From Negativicutes bacterium (GTDB lineage: Bacteria > Bacillota_C > Negativicutes > Sporomusales_B > JARLHX01): a stretch of DNA of 47,616 bases. How positions within the stretch are numbered: the first letter of the stretch is position 1; every line of letters starts with the position of its first letter. The stretch spans positions 1 through 47,616 of the forward strand of contig JARLHY010000192.1 in assembly GCA_031292015.1 (NCBI GenBank), given 5' to 3'. Below the pieces are notes generated by a model that was not told the DNA's origin, ran no database searches, and was given only the letters and a program-made list of their open reading frames with translations. Made by a program: the position numbers and the translations under genes. This document shows positions 32,277 to 40,636 of the stretch, piece by piece.

Positions 32277-32840
32277 TCAGCCTCCCGTCGGCTGATAGTC
32301 CATCTTTTCGCAAATGAGCGCTCTGGCCTTGCTGCCAACCAGCATTTCGCACAAGTAAACACCAAGGTCCAGCGACGTCGCGCAGCCCCGGGAGGTTATC
32401 ACCCCGTCAGACACTACGACCCGGTCATCCGCCACACTGCAGTACTGCTTTAAGAGATCCTGGGCGTCACGACGGGTGCCGGCGGTGTGTCCTTCGAGAA
32501 ACCCGGCCGCGCCCAGGATCAAAGACCCGGTACAAGCCGCGGCTTTGTATCTGCAGGGCGCGGCGCTGCGAACCCAGTCCAGAAACACTTCATCAACCAT
32601 CATCTTCCTGGAACCCGGTCCGCCGGCCACGACGATCATATCATAGCCTGCCAGCGAAGGCGCCACTTTGCCTGCTTTCAGGACCAACCCGGTGGAATCG
32701 GTGACGGTTTCGCTCAGGGAGCAGACGTCAAGCTCCAGCTCAGGCAAAAGATTCAAGGTCTTCATACGGGAAATGGGATCATAGGCACCGACGAAATCCA
32801 GGGCTGTCATTCCGTCATACAGAATAAACGCAATCCTCAT
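32277..32840 (-). CDS. DJ-1/PfpI (GATase-1-like) family protein
   Basis: 187 residues. The nucleophile elbow AACTGSLILGAAG places Cys103 after strand five; GGPGSRKMM (about 73-81) is the oxyanion-type glycine loop; DFVGAYDP near residue 15-22 supplies the acidic partner as in isonitrile hydratases. The family includes isocyanide hydratases, deglycase-like proteins and chaperones; exact role unknown. ATG with GGGGAGG upstream. Single gene. Confidence 0.88.
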   Translation of the reverse strand: MRIAFILYDGMTALDFVGAYDPISRMKTLNLLPELELDVCSLSETVTDSTGLVLKAGKVAPSLAGYDMIVVAGGPGSRKMMVDEVFLDWVRSAAPCRYKAAACTGSLILGAAGFLEGHTAGTRRDAQDLLKQYCSVADDRVVVSDGVITSRGCATSLDLGVYLCEMLVGSKARALICEKMDYQPTGG

Positions 32841-32884
32841 CTGTTAATCCTCCCCGACCTTTTTATCCTGCCTAATTTTTTTGG

Positions 32885-33586
32885 TCATTCCGGCGGTACG
32901 CAAGAGTCCTGTTCCTGCAGAAACACCGTATTTTTTACTTTTTTTGCTTCGTACATCGCCGCGTCAGCGAAAGCCAAAATGCCGTCAAGACCCATATTCG
33001 CCGAAACCGAGATCACACCGATGCTGATGGTCGAGCCGCACAGAAGCGTCCGGGCCTCCGCCACCGCTTTTTTGACCCGTTCCGCGGCCTGGAGCGCCCG
33101 ATCCCCGGCCGTTTCCGGAAACAGGACGGCAAACTCGTCGCCGCCCCACCGGCCGATGGTATCCATCAAACGGACATTGCTCCGGCAAATTTCCGCCAAT
33201 TCCCGCAGCACCCGATCCCCCGCCTGATGACCGAACCGGTCGTTCACCGATTTGAAGTCGTCCACATCGATCATCGCCAGGCACAGCGTCGATTGCATGC
33301 GGTGCTGCCGCTTCAGTTCGTACTCCAGGATAGAATAAAAATGCCGGCGGTTGGACAGGCCGGTGAGCTGATCGATGGTCGCCAGTACCTCAAGTTTCTG
33401 CAGCAAACCGCCGAGAGTAAACCCGATGAAGGACATGAGCGCGGTGATCACCGGCCATATAATCCAGCCGGGATCATAACCCAGGCTTTGCAGGTATCTG
33501 TCCAACGTAAAGCCGATGGCGCAGAAAACAATTCCGGCAAGAATAAAGATATAGGGCGCCCGCTGATAAAATAGTTTTTCCCCCAA
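32885..33586 (-). CDS. membrane diguanylate cyclase (GGDEF)
   Basis: 233 residues from a TTG with GGGGGG six bases upstream (a GTG 27 bp earlier is unsupported). Two hydrophobic segments near the N-terminus (YIFILAGIVFCAIGF; IIWPVITALMSFIGF) precede a GGDEF domain with intact GRWGGDEF. RLMD five residues before it is the product-inhibition I-site. It makes c-di-GMP from two GTP at the inner membrane. The sensor part is minimal. Divergent from a nitroreductase gene. Confidence 0.93.
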   Translation of the reverse strand: MGEKLFYQRAPYIFILAGIVFCAIGFTLDRYLQSLGYDPGWIIWPVITALMSFIGFTLGGLLQKLEVLATIDQLTGLSNRRHFYSILEYELKRQHRMQSTLCLAMIDVDDFKSVNDRFGHQAGDRVLRELAEICRSNVRLMDTIGRWGGDEFAVLFPETAGDRALQAAERVKKAVAEARTLLCGSTISIGVISVSANMGLDGILAFADAAMYEAKKVKNTVFLQEQDSCVPPE

Positions 33587-33767
33587 AACCGTCCCCCCGT
33601 GCGAAAAGATCACAATTACTATCTAAATTGTACAACGAATGGCCGCTAGGTCAAGAAAATTATCTTTTTCACGCAAACGGCTGCCTTATCAGCGGCCTGA
33701 CTTTCATTGGATAAAGGTGCCAAAACCGGTATATAATTATTGCTAAGACGAACGAGGAGGGATAGGG

Positions 33768-34334
33768 ATGTTAACCAACGAAACCCTGATAGCCATCAAA
33801 CAGCGACGCAGCACCAGGGCCTTTAAAGACGAACAGATCAAGGATGACGAACTGCAGGCCGTGATCGAGGCGGGGACCTGGGCCCCCAGCGCCAGAAACC
33901 AGCAAGCCTGGCACTTCACGGTAATCCAGGACAAGCAGGTGCTCACCGCCTTGAACCAGGAAACCAAAAAAGCCGCCCTGCAGTTGGACAACGAGTACAT
34001 CCGGCAGGCGGCGAGCAATGAGAACTTTAATATTTTCTACGGCGCCCCGACCCTGATCGTCGTCTCCGGCGACGAAAAAGCCATGGTCATCGACTTCGAT
34101 TGCGCCGCCGCCAATCAAAACATGCTGCTGGCAGCCCATTCCGTCGGCCTCGGCTCCTGCTGGATCAACTTCGTCATGCTGCTGTTCAACAGCCCCGGCG
34201 GCGAAAAACACATCAAACAGCTGGGCCTTCCCGCCGGCTACAAACCCTATTGCTCGGTGGCCCTGGGCTACAAAAAGGCCGACACCGCCGCCGCCCCGCC
34301 CCGCAAAGAGGGTATCGTCAACTACATCCGCTGA
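33768..34334 (+). CDS. nitroreductase family protein
   Basis: 188 residues, FMN-dependent oxidoreductase fold: the N-terminal RRSTRAFKDEQI phosphate-binding signature, GTWAPSARNQQAWHFTVI, AANQNMLLAAHSVGLGSCWIN, and the C-terminal YCSVALGYKK. Reduces quinones, nitro compounds or enones with NAD(P)H; natural substrate unknown. ATG with GGAGG seven bases upstream; TATAAT at 33732-33737. A terminator follows. Confidence 0.92.
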   Translation: MLTNETLIAIKQRRSTRAFKDEQIKDDELQAVIEAGTWAPSARNQQAWHFTVIQDKQVLTALNQETKKAALQLDNEYIRQAASNENFNIFYGAPTLIVVSGDEKAMVIDFDCAAANQNMLLAAHSVGLGSCWINFVMLLFNSPGGEKHIKQLGLPAGYKPYCSVALGYKKADTAAAPPRKEGIVNYIR

Positions 34335-34341
34335 ATGCAAG

Positions 34342-34366
34342 AAGGCACCGGAATTCCGGTGCCTTC
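34342..34366. terminator. palindromic terminator
   Basis: AAGGCACCGG-AATT-CCGGTGCCTT (34342-34365) followed on the plus strand by CTCTTCTTTAATTTT. It separates the nitroreductase and the convergent MFS gene. Confidence 0.75.
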
Positions 34367-34428
34367 TCTTCTTTAATTTTATAAAATACCTAGACTGTTC
34401 AAAAAGGGCGAGCTGCGAGGCCACATCG

Positions 34429-35649
34429 CTAATCCAGCTCGATCTGCTCGACTTTGCCGACAACGAACCACATCGACAGCGCCGCAAAGACGATCATCAG
34501 ACTGGCGACAAGAAACGCCTGCTGAAAATTGCCGGTCAGTTTCAGCAGAACCCCGGTCACGATGGGCGATACAATGCCGGCCAGCGCCCCGGCCGTGTTC
34601 ATGATCCCGGCTACCGAAGCCGACGTGTTGCGGGGAGCGATTTCAGCGCACACCGACCACAAAACGGTGCTGGCCCCGGACTCGCAGACCAGAGCGACCA
34701 CCAGGAAGGCCATGGCCACCGCCGGACTGTCGGCATATACCGCGAAGACGATTGACGCCGCGATAAGCTGGCCGATGACGATCATCCCCTTGCGGGAAGC
34801 AGTGACACTCATGCCGCGCTTGATCAGAGTATCGGATAAGAGACCGATCAGCGGCAGGGCCAAAAAAGTGACAATCCAAGGCAGTGACGCGTACCAGCCC
34901 ATTTTCAGAACGGTAAACCCACGCTCCATCACCAGGTAGGCCGGCAGCCAGGTGATGAACATATTATAAAGATATTCCTGGAAAAACTTGCACAACATGA
35001 CCCCGATGATTGAGCGGTGTTTGAGCAGTTTCAGCCAGGGCACTTTCTCCTGGGAGGCGCTTTCGGTTTTATCGTCGGCCTTGGCCTCTTTGTAGAAGTA
35101 AAACCAGATCGCAACCCATATCAGGCTGCCGATGCCGGTCACATAGAAGGCGATCCGCCAGTTCCAGGCGGTAATGAGATAAGCCATCAGGATCGGCACC
35201 ACCGCCAGCCCGAGACGGATCCCGGCGTTGAAGATGCCGATGGCCGTGGCCCTTTCCTCGGTGGGAAAGACGCTCTTGACCACCTTGACGTTGCACGGCT
35301 GAAGAGCCGACTCGCCGGCTCCCACCCCGATCCGGCAGGCGATAAGCTGTACAAAGTTTTGTGCTGCCCCGGTCAGCGCCGACAGAAACGACCAGATGAA
35401 TGCCGCCCAGCCGAGAGTCGCCTTGGCGCCAAACTTGTCGGCCAGCGCCCCTGAGGGGATATTGCCGGCGAAATAGGACCAGAAGAAGGCCGACAGGATA
35501 ACCCCCATCATCGCCGGATCCAGCCCCAGTTCCTTCATCATCGAGGGAGCCGCGACCCCCATACTGCCACGGTCCACGGCATTTACAAACGTACCGGCAA
35601 AAAGCATGGTAATAACCCACCAGCGGTAATTCTTCTTCACTTCCCCCAT
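34429..35649 (-). CDS. MFS transporter, ACS (anion:cation symporter) family
   Basis: 406 residues, 12 membrane segments. Early motif GTFVNAVDRGSMGVAAPSMM matches the YxxRxxxxxA region of hexuronate/galactonate/phthalate symporters; GALADKFGAKATL is the MFS loop 2-3 motif. Of three ATG in a row, the third has AGGAGG six bases upstream. Such carriers take up sugar acids or small organic acids with H+ or Na+. It lies downstream of a 2-hydroxyacid dehydrogenase on the same strand, so a 2-hydroxy or sugar acid is the likely cargo. Confidence 0.9.
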   Translation of the reverse strand: MGEVKKNYRWWVITMLFAGTFVNAVDRGSMGVAAPSMMKELGLDPAMMGVILSAFFWSYFAGNIPSGALADKFGAKATLGWAAFIWSFLSALTGAAQNFVQLIACRIGVGAGESALQPCNVKVVKSVFPTEERATAIGIFNAGIRLGLAVVPILMAYLITAWNWRIAFYVTGIGSLIWVAIWFYFYKEAKADDKTESASQEKVPWLKLLKHRSIIGVMLCKFFQEYLYNMFITWLPAYLVMERGFTVLKMGWYASLPWIVTFLALPLIGLLSDTLIKRGMSVTASRKGMIVIGQLIAASIVFAVYADSPAVAMAFLVVALVCESGASTVLWSVCAEIAPRNTSASVAGIMNTAGALAGIVSPIVTGVLLKLTGNFQQAFLVASLMIVFAALSMWFVVGKVEQIELD

Positions 35650-35698
35650 CATCATCCTCCTCTTATTGATCGGTGAACCGTCGGTGGAAGATCAGCCC

Positions 35699-36676
35699 TC
35701 AGCGTTTTTTTGCCGCCTCGGGATTCAGGCAGGTGGGCGGAACTTGGCCGTCCAGGGCGGCAAAAATATTGCGGGCGCACAGCTCGCCCATCTCAATTCT
35801 TGTATCCATGGTCGATGTGCCGATATGCGGCGTCAGCACAACATTTTTCAGTTCAGCCAGCCCGGGTTCAAGCTTGGGCTCGGCTTCAAACACATCCAGC
35901 CCCGCCCCGGCGATCACACCGGAGGAAAGCGCCGCCACCATCGCCTTTTCGTCGATTACCGGGCCGCGGGAAGTGTTGACTATAATGGCCGACCGTTTCA
36001 TCAGCTTGAATTCCTCGCTGCCGAAATAGTGGCGGGTTCCAGGCAAGAGCGGCACATGACAGGAAATGAAGTCGGCTTCTTTCAGCAGCGTCGCCTTGTC
36101 GACGAACCTGCCGCCGGTGGCCGCCTCGAAGGCGGGGTTCGGCTTCACGTCGGTATAGATGATTCTCATCTTGAAGCCTGTTCCGCGCGCACCTACCGCG
36201 GCTCCGATCCGGCCGCCGCCGACGATGCCCAGGGTTTTGCCGCTGACCTGGGTGCCAATCAGGTTGGTTGGGCCCCAGTCTTTGCTGCCTGACCGCACGA
36301 ACCGGTCGCACTCCACGACCCGCCGGGCGGTGGACAGCAGCAATGTCCAGGCCAGGTCGGCCGTGGCATCGGTGACGACTTCGGGGGTGTTGGTGACCCA
36401 GAGGCCGTGTTTAGTGGCGGCGTCGACATCAATATTGTTGTAGCCCACGCCATGGTTGGCCAGGAGCTTGCAGTGGGACTTGATGGCCTGGCAGATATCC
36501 TCGTCGATCGGGGTCGATACCACCACCACCGCGTCCCGTCCTTTCAGTTTTTCCAATAGTTCGTCCTTTGGTAAAACCCGGAACTCGGGATTCATCTCCA
36601 CGTCACAATGCTGTTTGAGCAATACCAGGGCTTCTTCAGGCAACGGGCGGGTAACATAGACGTTTGGTTTCTTCAT
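35699..36676 (-). CDS. D-isomer-specific 2-hydroxyacid dehydrogenase
   Basis: 325 residues from ATG with GGAGG eight bases upstream. Rossmann motif GIVGGGRIGAAVGARGTGF (about 148-166), catalytic Arg in VNTSRGPVIDEKAM, Glu in EAEPKLEPGL, and His in TPHIGTSTMDTR. The family includes glyoxylate/hydroxypyruvate reductase and phosphoglycerate dehydrogenase; length fits the first. It is followed 49 bp later by the sugar-acid MFS transporter. Probably reduces a 2-keto acid or oxidises a D-2-hydroxy acid. Confidence 0.93.
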   Translation of the reverse strand: MKKPNVYVTRPLPEEALVLLKQHCDVEMNPEFRVLPKDELLEKLKGRDAVVVVSTPIDEDICQAIKSHCKLLANHGVGYNNIDVDAATKHGLWVTNTPEVVTDATADLAWTLLLSTARRVVECDRFVRSGSKDWGPTNLIGTQVSGKTLGIVGGGRIGAAVGARGTGFKMRIIYTDVKPNPAFEAATGGRFVDKATLLKEADFISCHVPLLPGTRHYFGSEEFKLMKRSAIIVNTSRGPVIDEKAMVAALSSGVIAGAGLDVFEAEPKLEPGLAELKNVVLTPHIGTSTMDTRIEMGELCARNIFAALDGQVPPTCLNPEAAKKR

Positions 36677-36755
36677 CATGGCTTCCTCCAACTCGTAATA
36701 TAGTGTTCTATGCAGGATCAACCGGCAGTGAGACAGCGACTTTAGACGAATAGGA

Positions 36756-36791
36756 GCTGCCGCCGGGTCGCGGATCCGACCCGGCGGCAGC
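36756..36791. terminator. 14-bp GC-rich hairpin without T run
   Basis: GCTGCCGCCGGGTC (36756-36769) pairs perfectly with 36778-36791 around GCGGATCC. It lies in the 208-bp gap between the exported TIM-barrel gene and the dehydrogenase gene (both minus). It may be a terminator-like or processing stem; no U tract supports a Rho-independent one. Confidence 0.45.
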
Positions 36792-36884
36792 CTCCCACTA
36801 CCTTGCCTGTCGCCCGACAGGTTCGATGGCGTTTTTTATCGTTTCTTTCGGCTACTGACTGGCTGGCTGATAAATGCCTTTGCC

Positions 36885-37832
36885 TTAATAGTTTTTCATC
36901 AGGTACTGGACACTCTTGATATGGTTTGCGAAAGCGTCGTCAAGGGTGGCCGCCGCGTCCAGTTCAATGGCCACATAGTTTTTACCGTTCTTCTGCAGAA
37001 GGCTGAAATAAGCGTCAAAGGGCAGCTCATTGCCGTCCAGCACCTGCTGCGGCACATGGTTCTTGGAGGTCTTCAGGTGGGTATAGCCGATCTTGCTGAC
37101 ATTGGCGGCGACAAATGCCTTAACAGCGGCCGGATCTGCCGGAATCCTCGCCGTGCAGAAGAAATTGGCCACATCCAGCTGCAAGCCGACATTGGAGTTT
37201 ACTCCCTTGGGGCCGAAAAGCTCGGTGGTGCCGAAGGTGGTGACCCCGTCGCCCTGCAGTGATTCCCGGGCGTTCTCGGTCAGGAACTGCAGCCCGAACA
37301 TTTTGGCGTAATTAGCGGCCATGTTGGTGTTTTGGACTATTTTGGCGAAGTCTTCAGCGGTCCAGTGGGTTTTGGTATCACTGACCATCATCTCTCCGCC
37401 ATTGGCCCCGATGCGGACTACCTTCGGCCCGTCAAAAACCTGAGCGTTGGCGATCCCGCGGGCGAACACTTCCCAGTAATTCGGGTCCGTCGCGCCGGGA
37501 TTCATCGCATAGACGACCTCGACACCGGCGTGACGGGCATAAGCCGCGATCTCCTTACATTCGTTCACCGTCAGGGACGCATTGGGGTCACGAATTTCGA
37601 TGAAGACAAATCCCTGATCGCCGGCGAAATCGAGCAGTTTCTTAATATTAGGCACGCTGGGAGGGCAGAACTTCAAAAAATTGGCGGTAGTGAAACCGAT
37701 TTTAATGTCAGGGTATTTACCAAGAACGATCTTATTCGCGGCGTAGACGGTTGCCTGAGAAACAAACACCAGACAAAGCAGCAAAACCAGCCTTACCATT
37801 AGGTTTCTTCCGAACACAACCTTGCTCTTCAT
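36885..37832 (-). CDS. exported TIM-barrel sugar-phosphate isomerase/epimerase-like protein
   Basis: 315 residues. N-terminal signal peptide (about 1-31, LVLLLCLVFVSQATVYA-A). The mature part is a xylose-isomerase-like TIM barrel (AP2Ec family): DIKIGFTTANFLKF, DQGFVFIEIRDPN, AHAGVEVVYAMNPG-like strand (RHAGVEVVYAMN), NVGLQLDVANFF, KIGYTHLKTSKNH. Metal-binding His/Glu/Asp positions appear at strand ends. Most family members are cytoplasmic; export is notable. An operator-like palindrome lies 25 bp upstream. Possibly acts on a sugar acid outside the inner membrane. Confidence 0.8.
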   Translation of the reverse strand: MKSKVVFGRNLMVRLVLLLCLVFVSQATVYAANKIVLGKYPDIKIGFTTANFLKFCPPSVPNIKKLLDFAGDQGFVFIEIRDPNASLTVNECKEIAAYARHAGVEVVYAMNPGATDPNYWEVFARGIANAQVFDGPKVVRIGANGGEMMVSDTKTHWTAEDFAKIVQNTNMAANYAKMFGLQFLTENARESLQGDGVTTFGTTELFGPKGVNSNVGLQLDVANFFCTARIPADPAAVKAFVAANVSKIGYTHLKTSKNHVPQQVLDGNELPFDAYFSLLQKNGKNYVAIELDAAATLDDAFANHIKSVQYLMKNY

Positions 37833-38202
37833 AGCGGACCTCCCCTTTTTTATTGAGAATCAGTTGAACTGATTCATCGCCATTAACGGGCCACCCAGAC
37901 GATTGCAGAATATTCTTATTTATCGGCGCGAAACGCAGCTGGAACCGAAGCCTGGCTTTGAAGAACCAGCAGGCCGTGCCTGAGTTGTCTGGGCAGTCCC
38001 GGTCGCTGCAGAACTGGGCATGCGTCCACGAATATCGGGATAATTGGATGTTTTCGTGTTTTGACTGGCAATTCCTGCCCCAAGACCAAAAAAAAGGCTG
38101 ATTATCGCTGACTTTCCAGGATGTGAAACAAAATACTGCAGGAAAGTCCGGTAATAAGGTCAAATTCATTTAATTAAGAAATAATCTTTAAGGAGTGCTA
38201 TT
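37833..38202. other. divergent promoter region
   Basis: 370 bp between the exported TIM-barrel gene (minus) and the FMN-binding gene (plus). It contains the palindrome at 37857-37875 and, near the plus gene, GCAGGA at 38138-38143. No convincing small gene with a ribosome site. Confidence 0.5.
37857..37875. promoter_or_regulatory. 19-bp perfect palindrome (operator candidate)
   Basis: GAATCAGTTGAACTGATTC has 9-bp arms around a single base and lies 25 bp upstream of the TIM-barrel start, where a repressor would block transcription. It has the size of GntR/LacI-type operators. No such regulator gene is adjacent. Confidence 0.65.
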
Positions 38203-38688
38203 ATGTACGAACAAGAAGTCCTTCAACTGGTGAAAGCGAACCTTGCTTACATGGGGACCGTCGACGGGAACCGGCCGAGAGTTCGGCCGATGAAGCCATA
38301 TATCGACCGGGAGGGTCATATCTGGCTGTTCAGCCGCTTCGACACCCGGAAAGTAGCCGAACTGGAAAATAACCCCCGGGTTGAACTGTGCTTCGTCGGA
38401 CAGGAGCAGGAAGTTTTGACCTTGTACGGCCGGGTAAAGGATGACACCAAGCACGGCAGTCCCACTTTCCGGGCACTCAGGGACATGATGTTCGCCGAGA
38501 TCCCGGAGATGAAGAACTTCTTCAGTGAGCAGGACCTCAACAGCCTGATCATCTATCGCTTTGTCCTCCACGAAATCCGCTACTGGCGCCCTTCCGGAGA
38601 ATTTACCACCAGAGTGAACCTGCCCATGAAACAGGACCCCGACATTGAGCTTAATCTGTGCCAGGGCGGCTTCTGTCTGATGCCCTGA
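38203..38688 (+). CDS. pyridoxamine 5'-phosphate oxidase-like FMN-binding protein
   Basis: 161 residues, split-barrel fold. Signature: NLAYMGTVDGNRPRVRPMKP near the N-terminus, then HIWLFSRFDTRKVAELENNPRVELCF. The C-terminal segment ends NLCQGGFCLMP. Such small proteins bind FMN (or F420/heme) and act in redox or detoxification; substrate unknown. ATG with AAGGAG nine bases upstream. Single gene, with a strong hairpin downstream. Confidence 0.88.
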   Translation: MYEQEVLQLVKANLAYMGTVDGNRPRVRPMKPYIDREGHIWLFSRFDTRKVAELENNPRVELCFVGQEQEVLTLYGRVKDDTKHGSPTFRALRDMMFAEIPEMKNFFSEQDLNSLIIYRFVLHEIRYWRPSGEFTTRVNLPMKQDPDIELNLCQGGFCLMP

Positions 38689-38738
38689 CCCTTATCCGGC
38701 AAAAGCAAATCAGGTTAATCGAAAAGCCGGTTACTCAT

Positions 38739-38772
38739 GCGAGGGGCCAGGAAGAAATTCCTGGCCCCTCGC
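38739..38772. terminator. 15-bp perfect hairpin between convergent genes
   Basis: GCGAGGGGCCAGGAA (38739-38753), loop GAAA, perfect complement 38758-38772. Neither side has a U tract. Probably a transcription or degradation barrier between convergent genes. Confidence 0.55.
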
Positions 38773-38801
38773 TTACAGTAAAGCCTGGCGGGGGTATCCG
38801 C

Positions 38802-39221
38802 TTATTGGGTCACACTGAACACGTAATTCTCGCTGGAGTTGTTGTCCCAGTTGTAGGCAGCGTCGCGAAAACAGACATTAAGAGTTGACTTTTCGGCTGC
38901 AAGCATCGTGGCCTCGAATCCGCCTGCCTTGGTTTTGGCCATTTTCACTTCCTGAACATTCTCCCAGTCCGACCCGATACCGGCATGGGCATATAGCTCG
39001 GTCGCTCCGTTCTGGGCCAGCAGGCCGTCATAAGTGATCTTCACCGGCTCATAAACGGTGGAAACCTCCCTGCTTAACAATACACCCTTATCTTGGTAGT
39101 CTTTATTGACTTTTTTCCTGACCCCCCTGGATCTGGTCGCCGGCATGGTTGCGGAAACAGTCGCGATTTCGGCTTCCGACCCGCTGATGGCGAGCGCTTT
39201 GGACACCTTGGCCTTTGGCAT
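38802..39221 (-). CDS. starch-binding-like carbohydrate-binding module (CBM25/53-type) protein
   Basis: 139 residues from ATG with AAGGAGG upstream. A basic Ser/Ala-rich N-terminus (1-45) precedes a beta-sandwich CBM with ITYDGLLAQNGATELYAHAG, WENVQEVKM, and the C-terminal FRDAAYNWDNNSSENYVFSV typical of CBM25/53-like modules. It carries no catalytic domain and no signal peptide. Intracellular CBM-only proteins may bind glycogen-like polysaccharide. Single gene, no linked enzyme. Confidence 0.8.
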   Translation of the reverse strand: MPKAKVSKALAISGSEAEIATVSATMPATRSRGVRKKVNKDYQDKGVLLSREVSTVYEPVKITYDGLLAQNGATELYAHAGIGSDWENVQEVKMAKTKAGGFEATMLAAEKSTLNVCFRDAAYNWDNNSSENYVFSVTQ

Positions 39222-39408
39222 ATTCGCACCCTCCTTCGCCTGGTATTTTTTAAACCATATCTATATTTTTTCCCGCAGACAGGGATTGATACCTGATAAT
39301 AGCGGAAAATAATGCGTCTTTGCCAAACAGCGGCCGAACTTGTTGGCAAACCTGTCTTTCAGGCTGTTCAAAAACTCCTGCTGCGGGTTTTATGACCGAT
39401 AAAGCTCC

Positions 39409-40314
39409 TCAGCGATAGCGCACATCGCCCAGCTGCCTTTTAATCCCCCGGGGATAAGACACTGCCGGGTAGCCGAATAGTACAAGGACTCCTGGGATGT
39501 GGTCATCAGGGATACCGTATTTCCTCCGCAGCGACCCGGTATAACGGATAAACGGGGCGATGCTTCCGACGAGGCAGGTCCCCAGCCCCAGCGTTTCACC
39601 GGCCAGCATCGCGTAGGTCGCGGCAACCTGACAGTCGACAGGGTCGGCGACCGGCACGCTGTAGAAAAAGATGGCCAGCGGGGCGGAATAGGTGAGCCAG
39701 TCTTCGCCCAACGACTTTTTTTCTTTCAGGTTCAGGATGAACGGCAACAGATAGCTGGCGAGAGCGTCGTATTCGTTCCTGGTCAGAAGCGGCCGCAGAA
39801 AATGGCGCACCGGCGACGAAAACATCCAGCGGGCCCTGTCCATACCGTCAATAACATCCCAGGCGAACTCCCTCACCTTATCCCGGCCGGCAAAGATCAG
39901 AAGTTCGACATTGGACGGCGGTACCTGTACCGGAGCGGTGGCGGTGAAGGTCAAAATCTTTTCAATGGTTTCGGCCGGTACCTCTTTTTCCTGATAATCG
40001 TGGACGCTTCTCCGGCTCAAGGCCAGGGCGTGCAGAGCGTCAAAAGACGGTTTTTCTGTTTCCGGCAAGTCAATGAGACTGTCCTCAGCCAGCCTTCGCC
40101 CCCTGAGCCGTAGACAGCCGTGGGGACACACTGCGGCGCAGTGGGCACAGCCTATGCAGCCGAAATTTTTTCCGTGGCTTATCGTAATGGCACCGTGTTC
40201 CCGTTTGAGCACACCAGCCTTGCAGACCCTGACACACAAGCCGCAGCGGTTGCATTTCGTGGTATTTACCACCACAGTAGTATGATCGTCACCGCGCCCG
40301 GTCCTGATGGTCAT
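39409..40314 (-). CDS. ferredoxin-nitroreductase fusion oxidoreductase
   Basis: 301 residues. N-terminal 2x[4Fe-4S] ferredoxin (about 18-65): CNRCGLCVRVC and CIGCAHCAAVCPHGC. Then an FMN nitroreductase domain (about 90-280) with LSRRSVHDYQEKEVP, a substrate helix, and GETLGLGTCLVGS. The ferredoxin domain passes electrons to FMN; common in anaerobes, substrate undefined. ATG with AAGGG about ten bases upstream. Confidence 0.93.
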   Translation of the reverse strand: MTIRTGRGDDHTTVVVNTTKCNRCGLCVRVCKAGVLKREHGAITISHGKNFGCIGCAHCAAVCPHGCLRLRGRRLAEDSLIDLPETEKPSFDALHALALSRRSVHDYQEKEVPAETIEKILTFTATAPVQVPPSNVELLIFAGRDKVREFAWDVIDGMDRARWMFSSPVRHFLRPLLTRNEYDALASYLLPFILNLKEKKSLGEDWLTYSAPLAIFFYSVPVADPVDCQVAATYAMLAGETLGLGTCLVGSIAPFIRYTGSLRRKYGIPDDHIPGVLVLFGYPAVSYPRGIKRQLGDVRYR

Positions 40315-40636
40315 CGCAGCATCACCCTTTTTACCCGTTGTTCCCTAGAGCTAGTATATCCCTGCTTCATCGGCTGTTTACCGGGATGTTGGGGCTGACC
40401 AAATGTAAAAATAAGGATACATAAACAATTTATAAAACTTTTGTGATCTTCTTGCAGGATTTCGACAATTTGTAGTCAATATATTGCGTATGTTTGGTAT
40501 CATAATGTTCGCCTCCCCTGCAAAATATCGTCCCGCCTCCAGCGACAAACAAGCACAGGAGAAATACGGCGATAATCATATCCGCTTCTGTTTCGTATGT
40601 ATTGTTTCACTAAAAGTTATATCAAGGGAGGCAATC
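40315..40636. other. divergent intergenic region
   Basis: 322 bp between the ferredoxin-nitroreductase (minus) and HD-GYP (plus) genes. Contains GCAGGA at 40454-40459 and AT-rich stretches but no clear paired -35/-10. The frame open from 40484 belongs to the unstarted 5' part of the HD-GYP gene and has no ribosome site. Confidence 0.45.
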
